Below, in pieces: positions 1-10,946 of a stretch of DNA of 64,000 nucleotides. Origin of the DNA: Luteimonas arsenica (lineage in GTDB: Bacteria > Pseudomonadota > Gammaproteobacteria > Xanthomonadales > Xanthomonadaceae); NCBI RefSeq assembly GCF_004352825.1, contig NZ_SJRW01000001.1:1054001-1118000 (forward strand), read 5' to 3'. Each line of letters begins with the position of its first letter. The first letter of the stretch is position 1. The notes under the pieces are model-generated. The model was given only the letters and a program-made list of their open reading frames with translations, was not told where the DNA came from and did no database searches. The translations under genes and the position numbers were made by a program.

Positions 1-188
1 TGGCAAGGCTGCAGGCCGCGGGCTTCGTGGTCGATTACGCGGTGCTGCGCACGCCGCTGCTGGTCGAGCCGCCGGAATCGCCGGTCCCCGGCGACGATGG
101 CCAACGCGTGGCCCTGGTCGCCGCCCGCCTGGGGCGCACGCGCCTGATCGACAACCTCGAGTTCACGCTCCAGGGGGCGGATTCCTGA
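1..188 (+). CDS. panC: Pantoate--beta-alanine ligase, C-terminal fragment
   Basis: The window opens inside this gene; 62 codons remain, read from base 3 to a TGA stop. The product joins pantoate and beta-alanine using ATP to make pantothenate. The visible tail, with DYAVLR, VALVAARLGRTRLIDN and a short acidic end, matches the C-terminal lid domain of PanC. The call is supported by panD 103 bp downstream on the same strand, which supplies the beta-alanine. The N-terminal catalytic Rossmann part (HIGH-like motif, ATP site) lies outside the window, so start and activity cannot be judged. Identification is from a short fragment plus context. Confidence 0.85.
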   Translation, partial: ARLQAAGFVVDYAVLRTPLLVEPPESPVPGDDGQRVALVAARLGRTRLIDNLEFTLQGADS

Positions 189-242
189 ACCGGAATCGCG
201 CCCCCGCGCACCGGGACGGGCGGGGCGGCGGACGCCATCTTG

Positions 243-248
243 TAGAAT
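243..248 (+). promoter_or_regulatory. Candidate -10 box (TAGAAT) upstream of panD
   Basis: A TAGAAT hexamer lies in the panC-panD gap, 43 bp before the panD ATG. The same TANAAT type of box recurs upstream of many genes in the window. No convincing -35 is visible, so this is a weak candidate. Confidence 0.35.
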
Positions 249-291
249 CCGCCGTTGACGCCGGGCGTCCGGCAACCAGCGGTTCCCCACG

Positions 292-672
292 ATGCTTCTC
301 ACCCTGCTCAAAGCCAAGATCCACCGCGCCACCGTGACCCACGCCGAGTTGCACTACGAAGGCTCGTGCGCGATCGACGGCCGTCTGCTCGACCTGTCGG
401 GCATCCGCGAGTACGAGCGGATCGAGATCTACAACATCAACAACGGCAAGCGCTTCGCGACCTACGCGATCCGCGGCGAAGAGGGCAGCGGCATCATCTC
501 GGTCAACGGCGCCGCCGCGCACCAGGCCGAGCCCGGCGATTTGGTCATCATCTGCGCCTACGGCAGCTGCGACGAGGCCGAGGCCACGACGTTCAAGCCC
601 AGCCTGGTCTACGTCGACCGCCAGAACCGGATGACGCATACCAACGACGCCATCCCGGCACAGGCCGCCTGA
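292..672 (+). CDS. panD: Aspartate 1-decarboxylase precursor
   Basis: This pyruvoyl enzyme decarboxylates L-aspartate to beta-alanine for pantothenate and CoA synthesis. It is 126 aa, the usual family length. The self-cleavage site Gly24-Ser25 is present in YEGSCAIDG; Ser25 becomes the pyruvoyl group. Lys9, Arg54 and Tyr58, known active-site positions in the E. coli enzyme, are conserved in place. The ATG start gives the standard N-terminus [13 protein letters not shown]. It follows panC and ends 3 bp before the GTG of pgi, so the three genes probably form one transcript. Most gammaproteobacterial PanD enzymes need the maturation factor PanZ; none is seen here. Confidence 0.97.
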   Translation: MLLTLLKAKIHRATVTHAELHYEGSCAIDGRLLDLSGIREYERIEIYNINNGKRFATYAIRGEEGSGIISVNGAAAHQAEPGDLVIICAYGSCDEAEATTFKPSLVYVDRQNRMTHTNDAIPAQAA

Positions 673-675
673 GCC

Positions 676-2190
676 GTGGCGGGCGAAGCGCTCGTCCGGC
701 AGTTCCTCGACCACGCCGAGCGCCTCGCCGGCGCCCGCATTCCCGACCTGGTCGCCGCGGACCCCGCGCGCGCGCGGTCGATGGCGCTGCGCGTGGGGCC
801 GGTGTACGCGAGCTTCGCGCGCCAGCGCATCGACGCGGCCACCCTGGCCACGCTCGGCGAGCTGGCCGGGCACGTGCGCCTGTCGCTGGCGCTGCGCGCG
901 CTGGTGGATGGCGCCGAAGTCAACGTGTCCGAAGGGCGCGCGGCGCTGCATACGGCACTGCGCTCGGACCTCGGCCGCGGCGAGGCCGCGCGCGCGGCGC
1001 ACGCCGATGCCCTGGCAGCGCGCGCGCGCATGGCGTCGCTGGTCGCCGCGCTGCGCGAATCCGGCGTTACCGACGTCATCAACATCGGCATCGGCGGCTC
1101 GGACCTCGGTCCGCGGCTCGCGGTCGATGCGTTGAAGGATTTCGGCGACGGCCGCTTCCGGCTGCATTTCGTCAGCAACGTCGACGGCAGCGAGGTGCAG
1201 CACACGCTGCGCGGCCTGGATCCGGCGCGCACGGCGGCGATCCTGGTGTCCAAGAGTTTCGGTACGCAGGAAACCCTGCTCAACGGCGCGCTGGTGCGTG
1301 AGTGGCTGGGCGATGGGGAGCGGCTGTATGCGGTCAGCGCCAACGTGCCGGCAGCCGAGGCCTTCGGCGTCGATCCGTCGCGGGTGCTGCCGATGTGGGA
1401 CTGGGTCGGCGGGCGCTATTCGCTGTGGTCCACGGTGGGTTTCGCGATCGCGCTGGCGATCGGCACGGACGGCTTCGAGGCGCTGCTGGCCGGTGCCGCG
1501 GAGATGGATGCGCACGCGGTCGAGGCGCCACTGGAAGCGAACCTGCCGATCCTGCACGCGCTGGTGGCGGTGTGGAACCGCAATGCGCTCGGCCTGCCGA
1601 CGCAGGCGGTGCTGCCCTACGACCAGCGCCTGGCGCGACTGCCCGACTACCTGCAGCAGCTGGTGATGGAAAGCCTCGGCAAGTCGGTGCGCAGCGACGG
1701 CCGTGCGCCGGGCGTGGCGACCGTGCCCGTGGTCTGGGGCGGGGCGGGTACCGGCGCCCAGCACAGCTTCTTCCAGGCCCTGCACCAGGGCAGCGACGTG
1801 GTGCCCGCCGACTTCATCGGCGTGGTGCGCCCGGCGCACGGTCACCGCGGCAACCACGAGGCGCTGCTGGCCAACCTGCTGGCGCAGGCCGAAGCCCTGG
1901 GCAACGGTCACGCCGCGGAGGATCCGCAGAAGGCCTATCCGGGCAACCGGCCGTCGACGCTGTTCCTGCTCGACGAACTGACGCCGCATTCGCTCGGCGC
2001 GCTGCTGGCGATGTACGAGCACAGCGTCTACGCGCAGTCGGTGCTCTGGGGCATCAACGCCTTCGACCAGTGGGGCGTGGAGCTGGGCAAGCGCATCGCC
2101 GGCGAACTGCTGCCTGCGCTGCGCGGCGAGGCGGGGGCTGGCGACCCGGTGACGCATGCGCTCATCGAAGAGATCCGCGCGCGCGGTTGA
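676..2190 (+). CDS. pgi: Glucose-6-phosphate isomerase
   Basis: This enzyme interconverts glucose 6-phosphate and fructose 6-phosphate in glycolysis and gluconeogenesis. The product is 504 aa, slightly shorter than the E. coli enzyme (about 549). Family signatures are visible: [13 protein letters not shown] near residue 137, the phosphate-binding SKSFGTQET at 192-200, [11 protein letters not shown], the catalytic region [18 protein letters not shown] and the C-terminal catalytic lysine in QWGVELGK. The start is GTG at 676, 3 bp after panD, which suggests translational coupling. The 3' end overlaps the convergent queG by 29 bp. Confidence 0.97.
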   Translation: MAGEALVRQFLDHAERLAGARIPDLVAADPARARSMALRVGPVYASFARQRIDAATLATLGELAGHVRLSLALRALVDGAEVNVSEGRAALHTALRSDLGRGEAARAAHADALAARARMASLVAALRESGVTDVINIGIGGSDLGPRLAVDALKDFGDGRFRLHFVSNVDGSEVQHTLRGLDPARTAAILVSKSFGTQETLLNGALVREWLGDGERLYAVSANVPAAEAFGVDPSRVLPMWDWVGGRYSLWSTVGFAIALAIGTDGFEALLAGAAEMDAHAVEAPLEANLPILHALVAVWNRNALGLPTQAVLPYDQRLARLPDYLQQLVMESLGKSVRSDGRAPGVATVPVVWGGAGTGAQHSFFQALHQGSDVVPADFIGVVRPAHGHRGNHEALLANLLAQAEALGNGHAAEDPQKAYPGNRPSTLFLLDELTPHSLGALLAMYEHSVYAQSVLWGINAFDQWGVELGKRIAGELLPALRGEAGAGDPVTHALIEEIRARG

Positions 2191-3316
2191 AGTCGCGGGG
2201 CGCTGGGTCCGGGGGGGCGTGTTGTGCCAGGGCCCATTCCACGTGTTCGCGGATGACCGGGTCGGGGTGGGCGCTGCGGGTTTCCAGAGCCGCCAGAACC
2301 GTCGGCGTGGTCGGTGCGTTGCCCAGAGCGATGGCGATGTTGCGCAGCCAGCGCGCATGCCCGCTGCGGCGCAGGGCGGTGCCTTCGGTGCGGCGCAGGA
2401 ACTCGTCCTCCTCCCAGGCGAACAGCTCGGCGAGGCTGGCGGTGTCGAGGTCGTTGCGGGCGCGGAAGTCGGGCTCGTCGCTGCGCCGCGCGAACTTGTT
2501 CCAGGGGCACACCAGCTGGCAGTCGTCGCAGCCGAAGATGCGGTTGCCCATCAGCGGCCGCAGTTCCTCGTCGATGGATCCCTCGTGCTCGATGGTGAGG
2601 TAGCTGATGCAGCGCCGCGCATCCAGCACGTTCGGGCCCAGGATCGCCTGCGTCGGGCAGACATCGATGCAGCGCGTGCAGCTTCCGCAGTGCGGGGTGG
2701 CCGGGGCGTCAGGCGGCAGCGGGAGGTCGAGGTAGATCTCGCCCAGGAAGAACCAGGAGCCGCCGTCGCGGTCGATCAGGCAGGTGTGCTTGCCGATCCA
2801 GCCCAGGCCGGCGTTGCGCGCCAGCGCGCGCTCCAGCACCGGCGCCGAATCGACGAAGACGCGGTGGCCGAAGGGACCGACCTCGGCGGCGATGCGGTCG
2901 GCCAGCTTCTGCAGCCGGTTGCGCATCAGCTTGTGGTAGTCGCGGCCGAGCGCGTAGCGGGCGACGTAGGCGCGCTCGCCGTCGGCCAGGGTCTCCCAGG
3001 CCTCAATGTCGTCGCGGCGGCCATAGTCGAGGCCGACCGAGAGCACGCTGATCGTCCCCGGCACCAGTTCCTGCGGCCGCGAGCGCTTGTCGCCGTGGCG
3101 CGCCATCCAGTCCATCGAACCGTGGAAGCCGCGCGCCAGCCAGCCGCGCAGGTGACCCTCGTCGGCGCCAAGGTCGATGCCGGTGATGCCGCAGCGCTGG
3201 AAGCCGGCCTCGCGCACCAGGCCGCGGATCCGCGCCGCGAGCGCGGCCGGATCCGGCGGGCTGGCGGCGGCCGGCAGGGCGGCCGCGACGCGGGCGTTGG
3301 CGGGAGGCGGGGACAT
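2162..3316 (-). CDS. queG: Epoxyqueuosine reductase
   Basis: QueG reduces epoxyqueuosine to queuosine in the anticodon of tRNAs for Asp, Asn, His and Tyr, using cobalamin and two 4Fe-4S clusters. The ATG at 3316 gives 384 aa, normal for the family. The N-terminal half holds the cobalamin-binding reductase domain ([26 protein letters not shown]). The Fe-S cysteines lie in [16 protein letters not shown] and in [14 protein letters not shown]. The C-terminal tail resembles HEAT repeats ([20 protein letters not shown]). It is divergent from nnr across 27 bp and overlaps the end of pgi by 29 bp. Confidence 0.95.
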   Translation of the reverse strand: MSPPPANARVAAALPAAASPPDPAALAARIRGLVREAGFQRCGITGIDLGADEGHLRGWLARGFHGSMDWMARHGDKRSRPQELVPGTISVLSVGLDYGRRDDIEAWETLADGERAYVARYALGRDYHKLMRNRLQKLADRIAAEVGPFGHRVFVDSAPVLERALARNAGLGWIGKHTCLIDRDGGSWFFLGEIYLDLPLPPDAPATPHCGSCTRCIDVCPTQAILGPNVLDARRCISYLTIEHEGSIDEELRPLMGNRIFGCDDCQLVCPWNKFARRSDEPDFRARNDLDTASLAELFAWEEDEFLRRTEGTALRRSGHARWLRNIAIALGNAPTTPTVLAALETRSAHPDPVIREHVEWALAQHAPPDPAPRDFNRARGSLR

Positions 3317-3343
3317 GGTGGCGCGAGTATAGAATCCCCGACG
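3317..3343. promoter_or_regulatory. Compact divergent promoter, queG / nnr
   Basis: Only 27 bp separate the two start codons. At its centre lies AGTATAGAAT. Read rightwards it offers a -10 TAGAAT (3330-3335) 8 bp before the nnr ATG. Read leftwards it offers TATACT (3331-3326) 9 bp before the queG ATG. The two boxes overlap on one short element, so both transcripts would be leaderless or nearly so. No Shine-Dalgarno sequence is visible for either gene. The -10 calls are by eye. Confidence 0.5.
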
Positions 3344-4837
3344 ATGCAGGTTCCCCGCGCCGACGCCGCCACGCCGCTGTACGACATCGCCGGTGTGCGC
3401 CGGGCGGAGGCGAAGGCGATCGCGCTGCTGGACGGGGACGACTTCGAGCTGATGCGGCGTGCAGGCGCGGCGGCCTGGCGCTACCTGCTGCAGCACTGGC
3501 CGCGGGCTCAGCGCATCGTGGTGGCCTGCGGCCCCGGCAACAACGGTGGCGACGGCTACGTGCTCGCGCTGCACGCGCTGGAGGCGGGGCGCGACGTGCG
3601 CGTGCTGCACGCCGAGGGGCAGGCACCGCGCAGCGCGCTGGCGCGGCGTGCCTGGGCCGCATTCGTGTCGGCCGGGGGCCCGGTATCCGCGGCCGGTGCC
3701 GGTTTGCCCGACTGCGACCTGGTGGTCGACGCGATCTTCGGCATCGGCTTCGACGGCCGTGCCGACGACGCCAGCACCGCGCTGTTCGCGGCGATCGCCA
3801 GCAGCGGCGCCGACGTGCTCGCGCTCGACCTGCCTTCCGGCGTGGATGGATCCTGCGGCGACGTGGCCGGCATCGCCATCCGCGCGAAGCGCACCCTGCA
3901 GTTCATCGCCCACCACGCCGGACTTGCGACCGGTGCAGCGCTGGACCACGTCGGCGAGACGGCGGTGGCGCCGCTGGACCTGCCGAGCGGGGCCTTCGAC
4001 GGGGTGCCGGCGGCGGCCTGGCGGCTGCGCGAGTCTTCGCTCGAGTCGTTGCTGCCGCGACGCGCGCGAACCGCGCACAAGGGCAGCTCCGGCCACGTGC
4101 TCGTGGTTGGCGGCAACCACGGCATGGGCGGCGCGGTGCTGTTGGCTGCGGCGGCGGCGCTGCGTGCTGGTGCAGGACTGGTCAGCGTCGCCACGCGTGC
4201 GATCCACGTGGCCCCGCTGCTGGCGCACACGCCCGAGGCGATGGCGCACGCGGTCGAGGATCCGGCCGGGGTGTCCCGCCTGGTCGCCAGCGCCGACGTC
4301 TGCGCCGTCGGCCCGGGGCTGGGGCGCGACGACTGGGCCGCGGGCATGCTCCGTGCGACGGTCACCGGTGCCCATGCGTTGGTGATGGACGCCGACGCGC
4401 TCAACCTGCTCGCCACCAGTCCGCGCAGCCTGCCCGCGGATACGGTGCTCACGCCGCATCCTGGCGAGGCCGCTCGCCTGCTCGGGCGGACCGTGCGCGA
4501 GGTCCAGCGCAACCGCATCGGCGCCGCCCGTGCTCTGTGCGGCCGCTTCGACTGCGTGGTGGTGCTCAAGGGTGCTGGCAGCGTGGTGGCCGCACCCGGC
4601 GGATCGACGTGGATCATCGATGCCGGCAACCCGGGCATGGCCGTGGGCGGCATGGGGGACGCGCTCACCGGCATCATCGCCGCGCTGCGCGCGCAGGGCC
4701 TGCCAGCGGCCGAAGCTGCGGTGGCCGGCGCGCTGCAGCATGCGGTGGCGGGGGACCGCGCGGCGGCCACGGGCGGTGGCCGCGGCCTGCTGCCCAGCGA
4801 CCTGATCGCGGCGCTGCGCCAGCCGGGGCGGGACTGA
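3344..4837 (+). CDS. nnr: Bifunctional NAD(P)H-hydrate epimerase / ADP-dependent NAD(P)H-hydrate dehydratase
   Basis: This enzyme repairs hydrated NADH and NADPH. The N-terminal YjeF/NnrE domain (about residues 1-215) epimerises the R form; the C-terminal NnrD domain (about 220-490) dehydrates the S form using ADP. Visible signatures are CGPGNNGGDGY and DAIFGIGFDG in the epimerase half and HKGSSGHVLVVGG, LTPHPGEAARLLG and GNPGMAVGGMGDALTG in the kinase-like half. At 497 aa the fusion has its normal length. The ATG at 3344 is favoured because it fits the N-terminus and sits just after a -10 box. The stop overlaps the tsaE start by one base. Confidence 0.95.
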   Translation: MQVPRADAATPLYDIAGVRRAEAKAIALLDGDDFELMRRAGAAAWRYLLQHWPRAQRIVVACGPGNNGGDGYVLALHALEAGRDVRVLHAEGQAPRSALARRAWAAFVSAGGPVSAAGAGLPDCDLVVDAIFGIGFDGRADDASTALFAAIASSGADVLALDLPSGVDGSCGDVAGIAIRAKRTLQFIAHHAGLATGAALDHVGETAVAPLDLPSGAFDGVPAAAWRLRESSLESLLPRRARTAHKGSSGHVLVVGGNHGMGGAVLLAAAAALRAGAGLVSVATRAIHVAPLLAHTPEAMAHAVEDPAGVSRLVASADVCAVGPGLGRDDWAAGMLRATVTGAHALVMDADALNLLATSPRSLPADTVLTPHPGEAARLLGRTVREVQRNRIGAARALCGRFDCVVVLKGAGSVVAAPGGSTWIIDAGNPGMAVGGMGDALTGIIAALRAQGLPAAEAAVAGALQHAVAGDRAAATGGGRGLLPSDLIAALRQPGRD

Positions 4838-5328
4838 TGGCCGGCGTGCGCGAACTGTTCCTCGCCGACGAAGACGCCACCGCCGCGCTGGGCGCGGCAC
4901 TCGCGGCCAGCCGACCGTCGAACGCCGTCGTCCATCTCCGCGGCGACCTCGGCGCCGGCAAATCGACCCTGGCCCGGGCCTGGCTGCGGGCCTTGGGCGT
5001 GACCGGGCCGGTGCGCAGCCCGACCTACACCCTGGTGGAGCGCTACCCGCTGGAGGGCGGCGGCGAGGCCCTGCACCTGGACCTGTACCGCATCGGCGAC
5101 GCCGGCGAGCTGGAATTCCTGGGCCTGGACGATGCCGACGCCCCGCTGTGGCTGGTCGAGTGGCCCGAACGCGGTCTCGGGGCGCTTCCCGGGCCTGATC
5201 TGGAGGTCTCGCTGGCGGTCAGTGGCGTGGGAAGGGGTTGCCGCCTGGCTTTCCAGGGCCCTGCGGGCGCAGCTTGGCTGGCCACCTTCGAAGAACAATG
5301 CCGTTTGCGGGGGCTTCCTGAACCGTAG
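4837..5328 (+). CDS. tsaE: tRNA N6-threonylcarbamoyladenosine synthesis ATPase TsaE
   Basis: TsaE is the small P-loop ATPase that works with TsaB, TsaD and TsaC to put threonylcarbamoyl on A37 of ANN-decoding tRNAs. The 163-aa product has the Walker A motif GDLGAGKST near residues 36-44, then SPTYTLVERY, LDLYRI and LVEWPERG, all typical of the family. The ATG overlaps the nnr stop (TGATG), so translation is probably coupled. The nnr-tsaE-amiC-mutL order is a common gammaproteobacterial arrangement. The other Tsa subunits are not in the window. Confidence 0.95.
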   Translation: MAGVRELFLADEDATAALGAALAASRPSNAVVHLRGDLGAGKSTLARAWLRALGVTGPVRSPTYTLVERYPLEGGGEALHLDLYRIGDAGELEFLGLDDADAPLWLVEWPERGLGALPGPDLEVSLAVSGVGRGCRLAFQGPAGAAWLATFEEQCRLRGLPEP

Positions 5329-5409
5329 CCGCAGGAAGGGTGGGCAGGTGCCGGATTAATAAGGGAAAACCTGTTGCAAAGATCGCGACATGGTGCTTCA
5401 CTTGCGCCC

Positions 5410-6939
5410 ATGCGAGTCCGGGGAATCAACCTCCAACAAGTCCTCCTCGGCGCGGCCCTGCTGGCCGCGCTGATCTGGAATCTCGCGAAAGCTTCGGAAA
5501 TCAATGATTTGCGCGTCACCGCAGGCCCGACGGGCACGCGGGCGGAACTGAAGCTCGACGCGCAGGCCGATTACAAGCTGATCCCGCTGTCAGGCCCCGA
5601 CCGCCTGGTCGTGGACTTCCCGGGCAGCCGCGTCGCGCAGCGCGTGGCACCGCCGGCGGGCGCCGGCGTGGTCAAAGGCGTGCGCGTGGGCCAGCCGGAG
5701 CCGGGCACCACGCGCGTGGTCTTTGACCTGGCGATGCCGGTGGTCGCGCTCAAGCCCCGCTTCGAATCCGACGCTGATGGCGTCCGCCTCGTGCTCGAAT
5801 GGCCGGGTGACCACGGTCCTGCCACGGCTGCGACCACTCCCGCGCCGGCCGCTGCCGGTGGCGCCGACCCGATCGCCCGGATCGCGGCCGCGACCCAGGC
5901 CGGCCCGCAGGCGGCCGAGGCCTCGGCTGCCGACACCGCGCGCGCTTCGGCCGAGGCGACCTCGCGCCTGATCGCGAATCTTCCGGCCGCGGGTGCCAGC
6001 GCGCCCACGGCCCCGTCCACGGCATCGCCGCAGCGGCCGCAGCCATCGAGCGACCCGTCGCCGCAGCAGGCGGTGCCGACCACCGTCGCGACCGGCGTGC
6101 CCACGCCGGTGCAGCGCGAGCCCGCGGCGCAGGCCGCCCCGCCGCCGCCTGCCGCAAAGCCTGCAGCCATCGGGCCCGCCCGTCCGCTGGTGATCGCCAT
6201 CGATGCCGGCCACGGCGGCCAGGACCCCGGCGCCGTCGGCCCCACCGGCAAGCGCGAAAAGGACATCACCCTGGCCATCGCCCGCGAGCTGGCGCGCCAG
6301 GTCAATGCCACGCCAGGCCTCAAGGCCCACCTGGTGCGCGACACCGACGTCTTCATCCCGCTCAACCGTCGCGCCCAGCTGGCGCGCGCCGCCGGCGCGG
6401 ACATGTTCATCTCGATCCACGCCGACGCCGCCGAAAACCGCAACGCCAAGGGCTCCTCGGTCTACGTGCTGTCGCTCAAGGGTGCGTCCTCGCAGCGCGC
6501 GCGCTGGCTCGCGGACAAGGAGAACGCGGCCGACCTGATCGGCGGTGGCAAGGTGGCGACGTCGGACAGCACGCTCACCAACGTGCTGCTGGATCTCACC
6601 CAGAGCGGGCAGATGAAGGCCTCCGAAGACGCGGGCAACCACATCCTGGCCGGCCTCAAGCGCATCGGGAACAACCACAAGCCGCACATCGAGCGCGCCA
6701 ACTTCGCGGTCCTGCGCACTTCGGACATGCCGGCGATGCTGGTCGAGACCGCCTTCCTGTCCAATCCGGAGGAAGAGAAGCGGCTGATCGACCCGGCCTT
6801 CCAGTCCAAGGTCGCCACCGCCGTGCTCGACGGCGTCAAGACCTACTTCACCAGCCAGCCGCCGCCGGGCACGCTGTTCGCGATGCGGGCGGCTTCGGGT
6901 GGCGGTTCTTCGGCGGCGGCCAGCGGCGGCAGCCGCTGA
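5410..6939 (+). CDS. amiC: N-acetylmuramoyl-L-alanine amidase, AmiC type
   Basis: This periplasmic zinc amidase cuts the peptide from MurNAc to separate daughter cells. The product is 509 aa from ATG 5410; a TTG at 5374 is also in frame but would put 12 extra residues before the signal sequence. A hydrophobic export segment covers about residues 9-24. An AMIN domain (septal targeting) follows at about 30-130, then a long Ala/Pro/Thr-rich linker, then Amidase_3 from about 260. Zinc and catalytic residues are visible: His268 (DAGHGG), Glu283, His337 (SIHADA) and Glu446 (ETAFLS). It is regulated in known systems by NlpD/EnvC-like activators; none is seen here. Confidence 0.93.
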   Translation: MRVRGINLQQVLLGAALLAALIWNLAKASEINDLRVTAGPTGTRAELKLDAQADYKLIPLSGPDRLVVDFPGSRVAQRVAPPAGAGVVKGVRVGQPEPGTTRVVFDLAMPVVALKPRFESDADGVRLVLEWPGDHGPATAATTPAPAAAGGADPIARIAAATQAGPQAAEASAADTARASAEATSRLIANLPAAGASAPTAPSTASPQRPQPSSDPSPQQAVPTTVATGVPTPVQREPAAQAAPPPPAAKPAAIGPARPLVIAIDAGHGGQDPGAVGPTGKREKDITLAIARELARQVNATPGLKAHLVRDTDVFIPLNRRAQLARAAGADMFISIHADAAENRNAKGSSVYVLSLKGASSQRARWLADKENAADLIGGGKVATSDSTLTNVLLDLTQSGQMKASEDAGNHILAGLKRIGNNHKPHIERANFAVLRTSDMPAMLVETAFLSNPEEEKRLIDPAFQSKVATAVLDGVKTYFTSQPPPGTLFAMRAASGGGSSAAASGGSR

Positions 6940-7012
6940 GGGCGCGAAGCTCGCTTATCATCGGGGCTGGCCCCCATCGGCCCGGCGTGTTCCGCCGGGC
7001 GCGCGCAGTTCA

Positions 7013-8901
<1,889 letters not shown>

Positions 8902-8902
<1 letters not shown>

Positions 8903-9885
8903 TGACCGGATCCATCCCGCGCAGGGCCGCCACCACGGCCTGCCTGGTGTTCACCGCCGCGCTGGCGGCCTGTGGTTCGAGCGCGCCTGGCGCGGGCGAT
9001 GGCGCCGGGGACGCCGCCGCGACGCAACCGCAAGCCAGCGCCGCACTGGCCGCGTCGGAAGCCGAATGGCGCGAAGAGCGCCGCGTGGGCCTGCTCGCGG
9101 AGGACGGCTGGACCAGCCTGGTCGGCCTGCACTGGCTGGAGCTGCGCGCGCACTACATCGGCAGCAGTCCCACCAGCGGCATCCGCCTGGCGCTGGGGCC
9201 GGAGAAGCTGGGCCTGGTGCAGCAGGAGAGGAGCAAGGTGTACTTCACCCCCGAGCGCGGCGTGGCGGTGACCGTGGACGACGCGCCGGTCACCGGCCGC
9301 GTGGAGCTGCACGACGATGCCGCCGAAGCCCCGACCGAGCTGCGCTTCGACGAAGGCCGTGGCCGCCTGTCCCTGATCACCCGCGGGGCGCGCAAGGCGC
9401 TGCGTATGAAGCATGCCGATGCACCGGCGCGCACCGGCTTCGGCCGCATCGACTACTGGCCCGTGGACGAAGCCTGGGTGCTTGAAGGGCGCTTCGTGGC
9501 GCATCCGCCGGGGCAGACGATCGAGGTCGCGAACATCGTCGGCGGTGTGGACCAGATGCCCAATCCGGGCGTCGTGGAGTTCAGCCGCGGCGGCGCGGAC
9601 TATCGTCTCGAAGCCCTGGACGGCGGCGAGGGCGGACTGTTCCTGATCCTCGCCGACCGCACCAGTGGCCATGAAAGTTACGGTGCGGGCCGCTACCTGG
9701 ATACCGCCGCGCCTGATGCGCAGGGCCGGATCATGCTCAATTTCAACCGTGCCTACAATCCGCCCTGTGCCTTCACCGACTTTGCCACCTGCCCGCTGCC
9801 GCCGCCGGACAACCGGCTCGACCTCGCCGTGACCGCGGGCGAGAAGGCCTATGCGAAGCCCGCGCCCGCCAATGCCGGCAGCTGA
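8902..9885 (+). CDS. DUF1684 domain lipoprotein
   Basis: This is a 327-aa secreted protein of unknown function. The N-terminus has a basic start, a hydrophobic stretch and a lipobox-like LAAC near residue 25, so it is probably a lipoprotein. The mature part is a DUF1684 domain: WREERRVGLLAEDGWTSLVGLHWLE at its beginning and the conserved end FNRAYNPPCAFTDFATC followed by PLPPPDNRL. The ATG overlaps the mutL stop, so it is probably translated from the same message. DUF1684 proteins have no established reaction. Identification of the family is firm; the role is unknown. Confidence 0.85.
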
Positions 9886-9923
9886 CCCGTCACCACCTGT
9901 CACACACGAACGAAAGGAAGCCC

Positions 9924-10946
9924 ATGTCCCAGACCCAGAACCGGGCGCGCGCGCCCATGATCGTTGCCGTGCTTGCCGCCATCGTCGCCGCAGGCGCTAC
10001 CATCGCCGCGGTTGCGGCACCGGGCGGCGCGACCGCCGCGCAGACGGACGCGCCGAAGCCGGCCGCCGCGACGGAAGCCGCCAAGGCGCCGCCGGTGCCC
10101 CTGCTCTGGAAGGTGTCCGACGAGGACAACTCGCTGTACCTGCTGGGCTCGTTCCACCTGCTGCTGCCCGACGACTATCCGCTGTCGCGCGACGTCGACC
10201 TGGCCTTCGCCGATGCCGAGAAGCTGGTGTTCGAGATGTCGCCGGAGGAGTTGGCCTCGCCGCAGCTGGGGATCCAGATGGCGCAGGCCGCGATGCGCAC
10301 CGACGGCAGTACGCTCGACGAGCAGCTCGGCCCGGAGCTGGCGGCGAAGCTGGCGGACTGGGGTACGCAGAACGCCGCCCAGCTGGCCGCGACCGGCATG
10401 ACGGTCGAACTGCTGCAGCGCTTCGAGCCCTGGTTCGTGGGCATGATGGTGACCATCACCCAGATGACCGGGATCGGCTTCGACCCGGCCCTGGGCCTGG
10501 ACGCGCACATGGGCGGCCTGGCGCAGAAGGCGCAGAAGCCGACGGCGGGACTCGAGAGCGGCGCCCAGCAGATCGCCTTCCTCGACGGCATGGCCCCGGC
10601 CGAACAGCTGCAGATGCTGGAGCAGGCGCTCGACCAGGCCGAAGCAGGCGCGGACCAGATGCTGGCCCTGCACGCGGCGTGGAGGGCGGGCGACGTCGAG
10701 GCGATCCTCGATGGCACGGTGGCGGAATTGCGCCGCGATTTCCCGGAGCTGTACCGGGCGATCAACGTCGAACGCAACGATGCCTGGGTACCCAGGCTCG
10801 AGGCGCGCCTGCGCGAGGACGGCGAGGACGACACCCTCGTGGTCGTCGGTGCCATGCACCTGCTGGGCAAGGACGGCGTGGTCGAGAAGCTGCGCGCGAA
10901 GGGCTACACCGTCGAGCGCGTGTGCTCGGTGTGCGCGGCGCCGTGA
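9924..10946 (+). CDS. TraB/GumN family protein
   Basis: The 340-aa product has an N-terminal hydrophobic export segment (about residues 11-32), an Ala/Pro-rich spacer, then a TraB/GumN domain. The family marks are LYLLGSFHLL near residue 70, a later acidic helix region, and GAMHLLGKDGVVEKLRAKGY near the end. Relatives include GumN of Xanthomonas and the eukaryotic TIKI protease, so a metalloprotease-like fold is possible, but the bacterial activity is not established. The ATG has a good ribosome site (GAAAGGAAG). The GTG of the sulfotransferase gene lies within its last codons (GTGA overlap). Confidence 0.85.
   Translation: MSQTQNRARAPMIVAVLAAIVAAGATIAAVAAPGGATAAQTDAPKPAAATEAAKAPPVPLLWKVSDEDNSLYLLGSFHLLLPDDYPLSRDVDLAFADAEKLVFEMSPEELASPQLGIQMAQAAMRTDGSTLDEQLGPELAAKLADWGTQNAAQLAATGMTVELLQRFEPWFVGMMVTITQMTGIGFDPALGLDAHMGGLAQKAQKPTAGLESGAQQIAFLDGMAPAEQLQMLEQALDQAEAGADQMLALHAAWRAGDVEAILDGTVAELRRDFPELYRAINVERNDAWVPRLEARLREDGEDDTLVVVGAMHLLGKDGVVEKLRAKGYTVERVCSVCAAP

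Noticed and set aside
35..238. Minus-strand 67-aa open frame over the panC end
   Set aside because: Shadow of the panC reading frame, Arg/Ser-rich, without start context.
163..2358. 731-aa open frame on the minus strand across panD and pgi
   Set aside because: It lies opposite two firm genes and has the Arg/His/Ala-rich composition of a GC-rich shadow frame.
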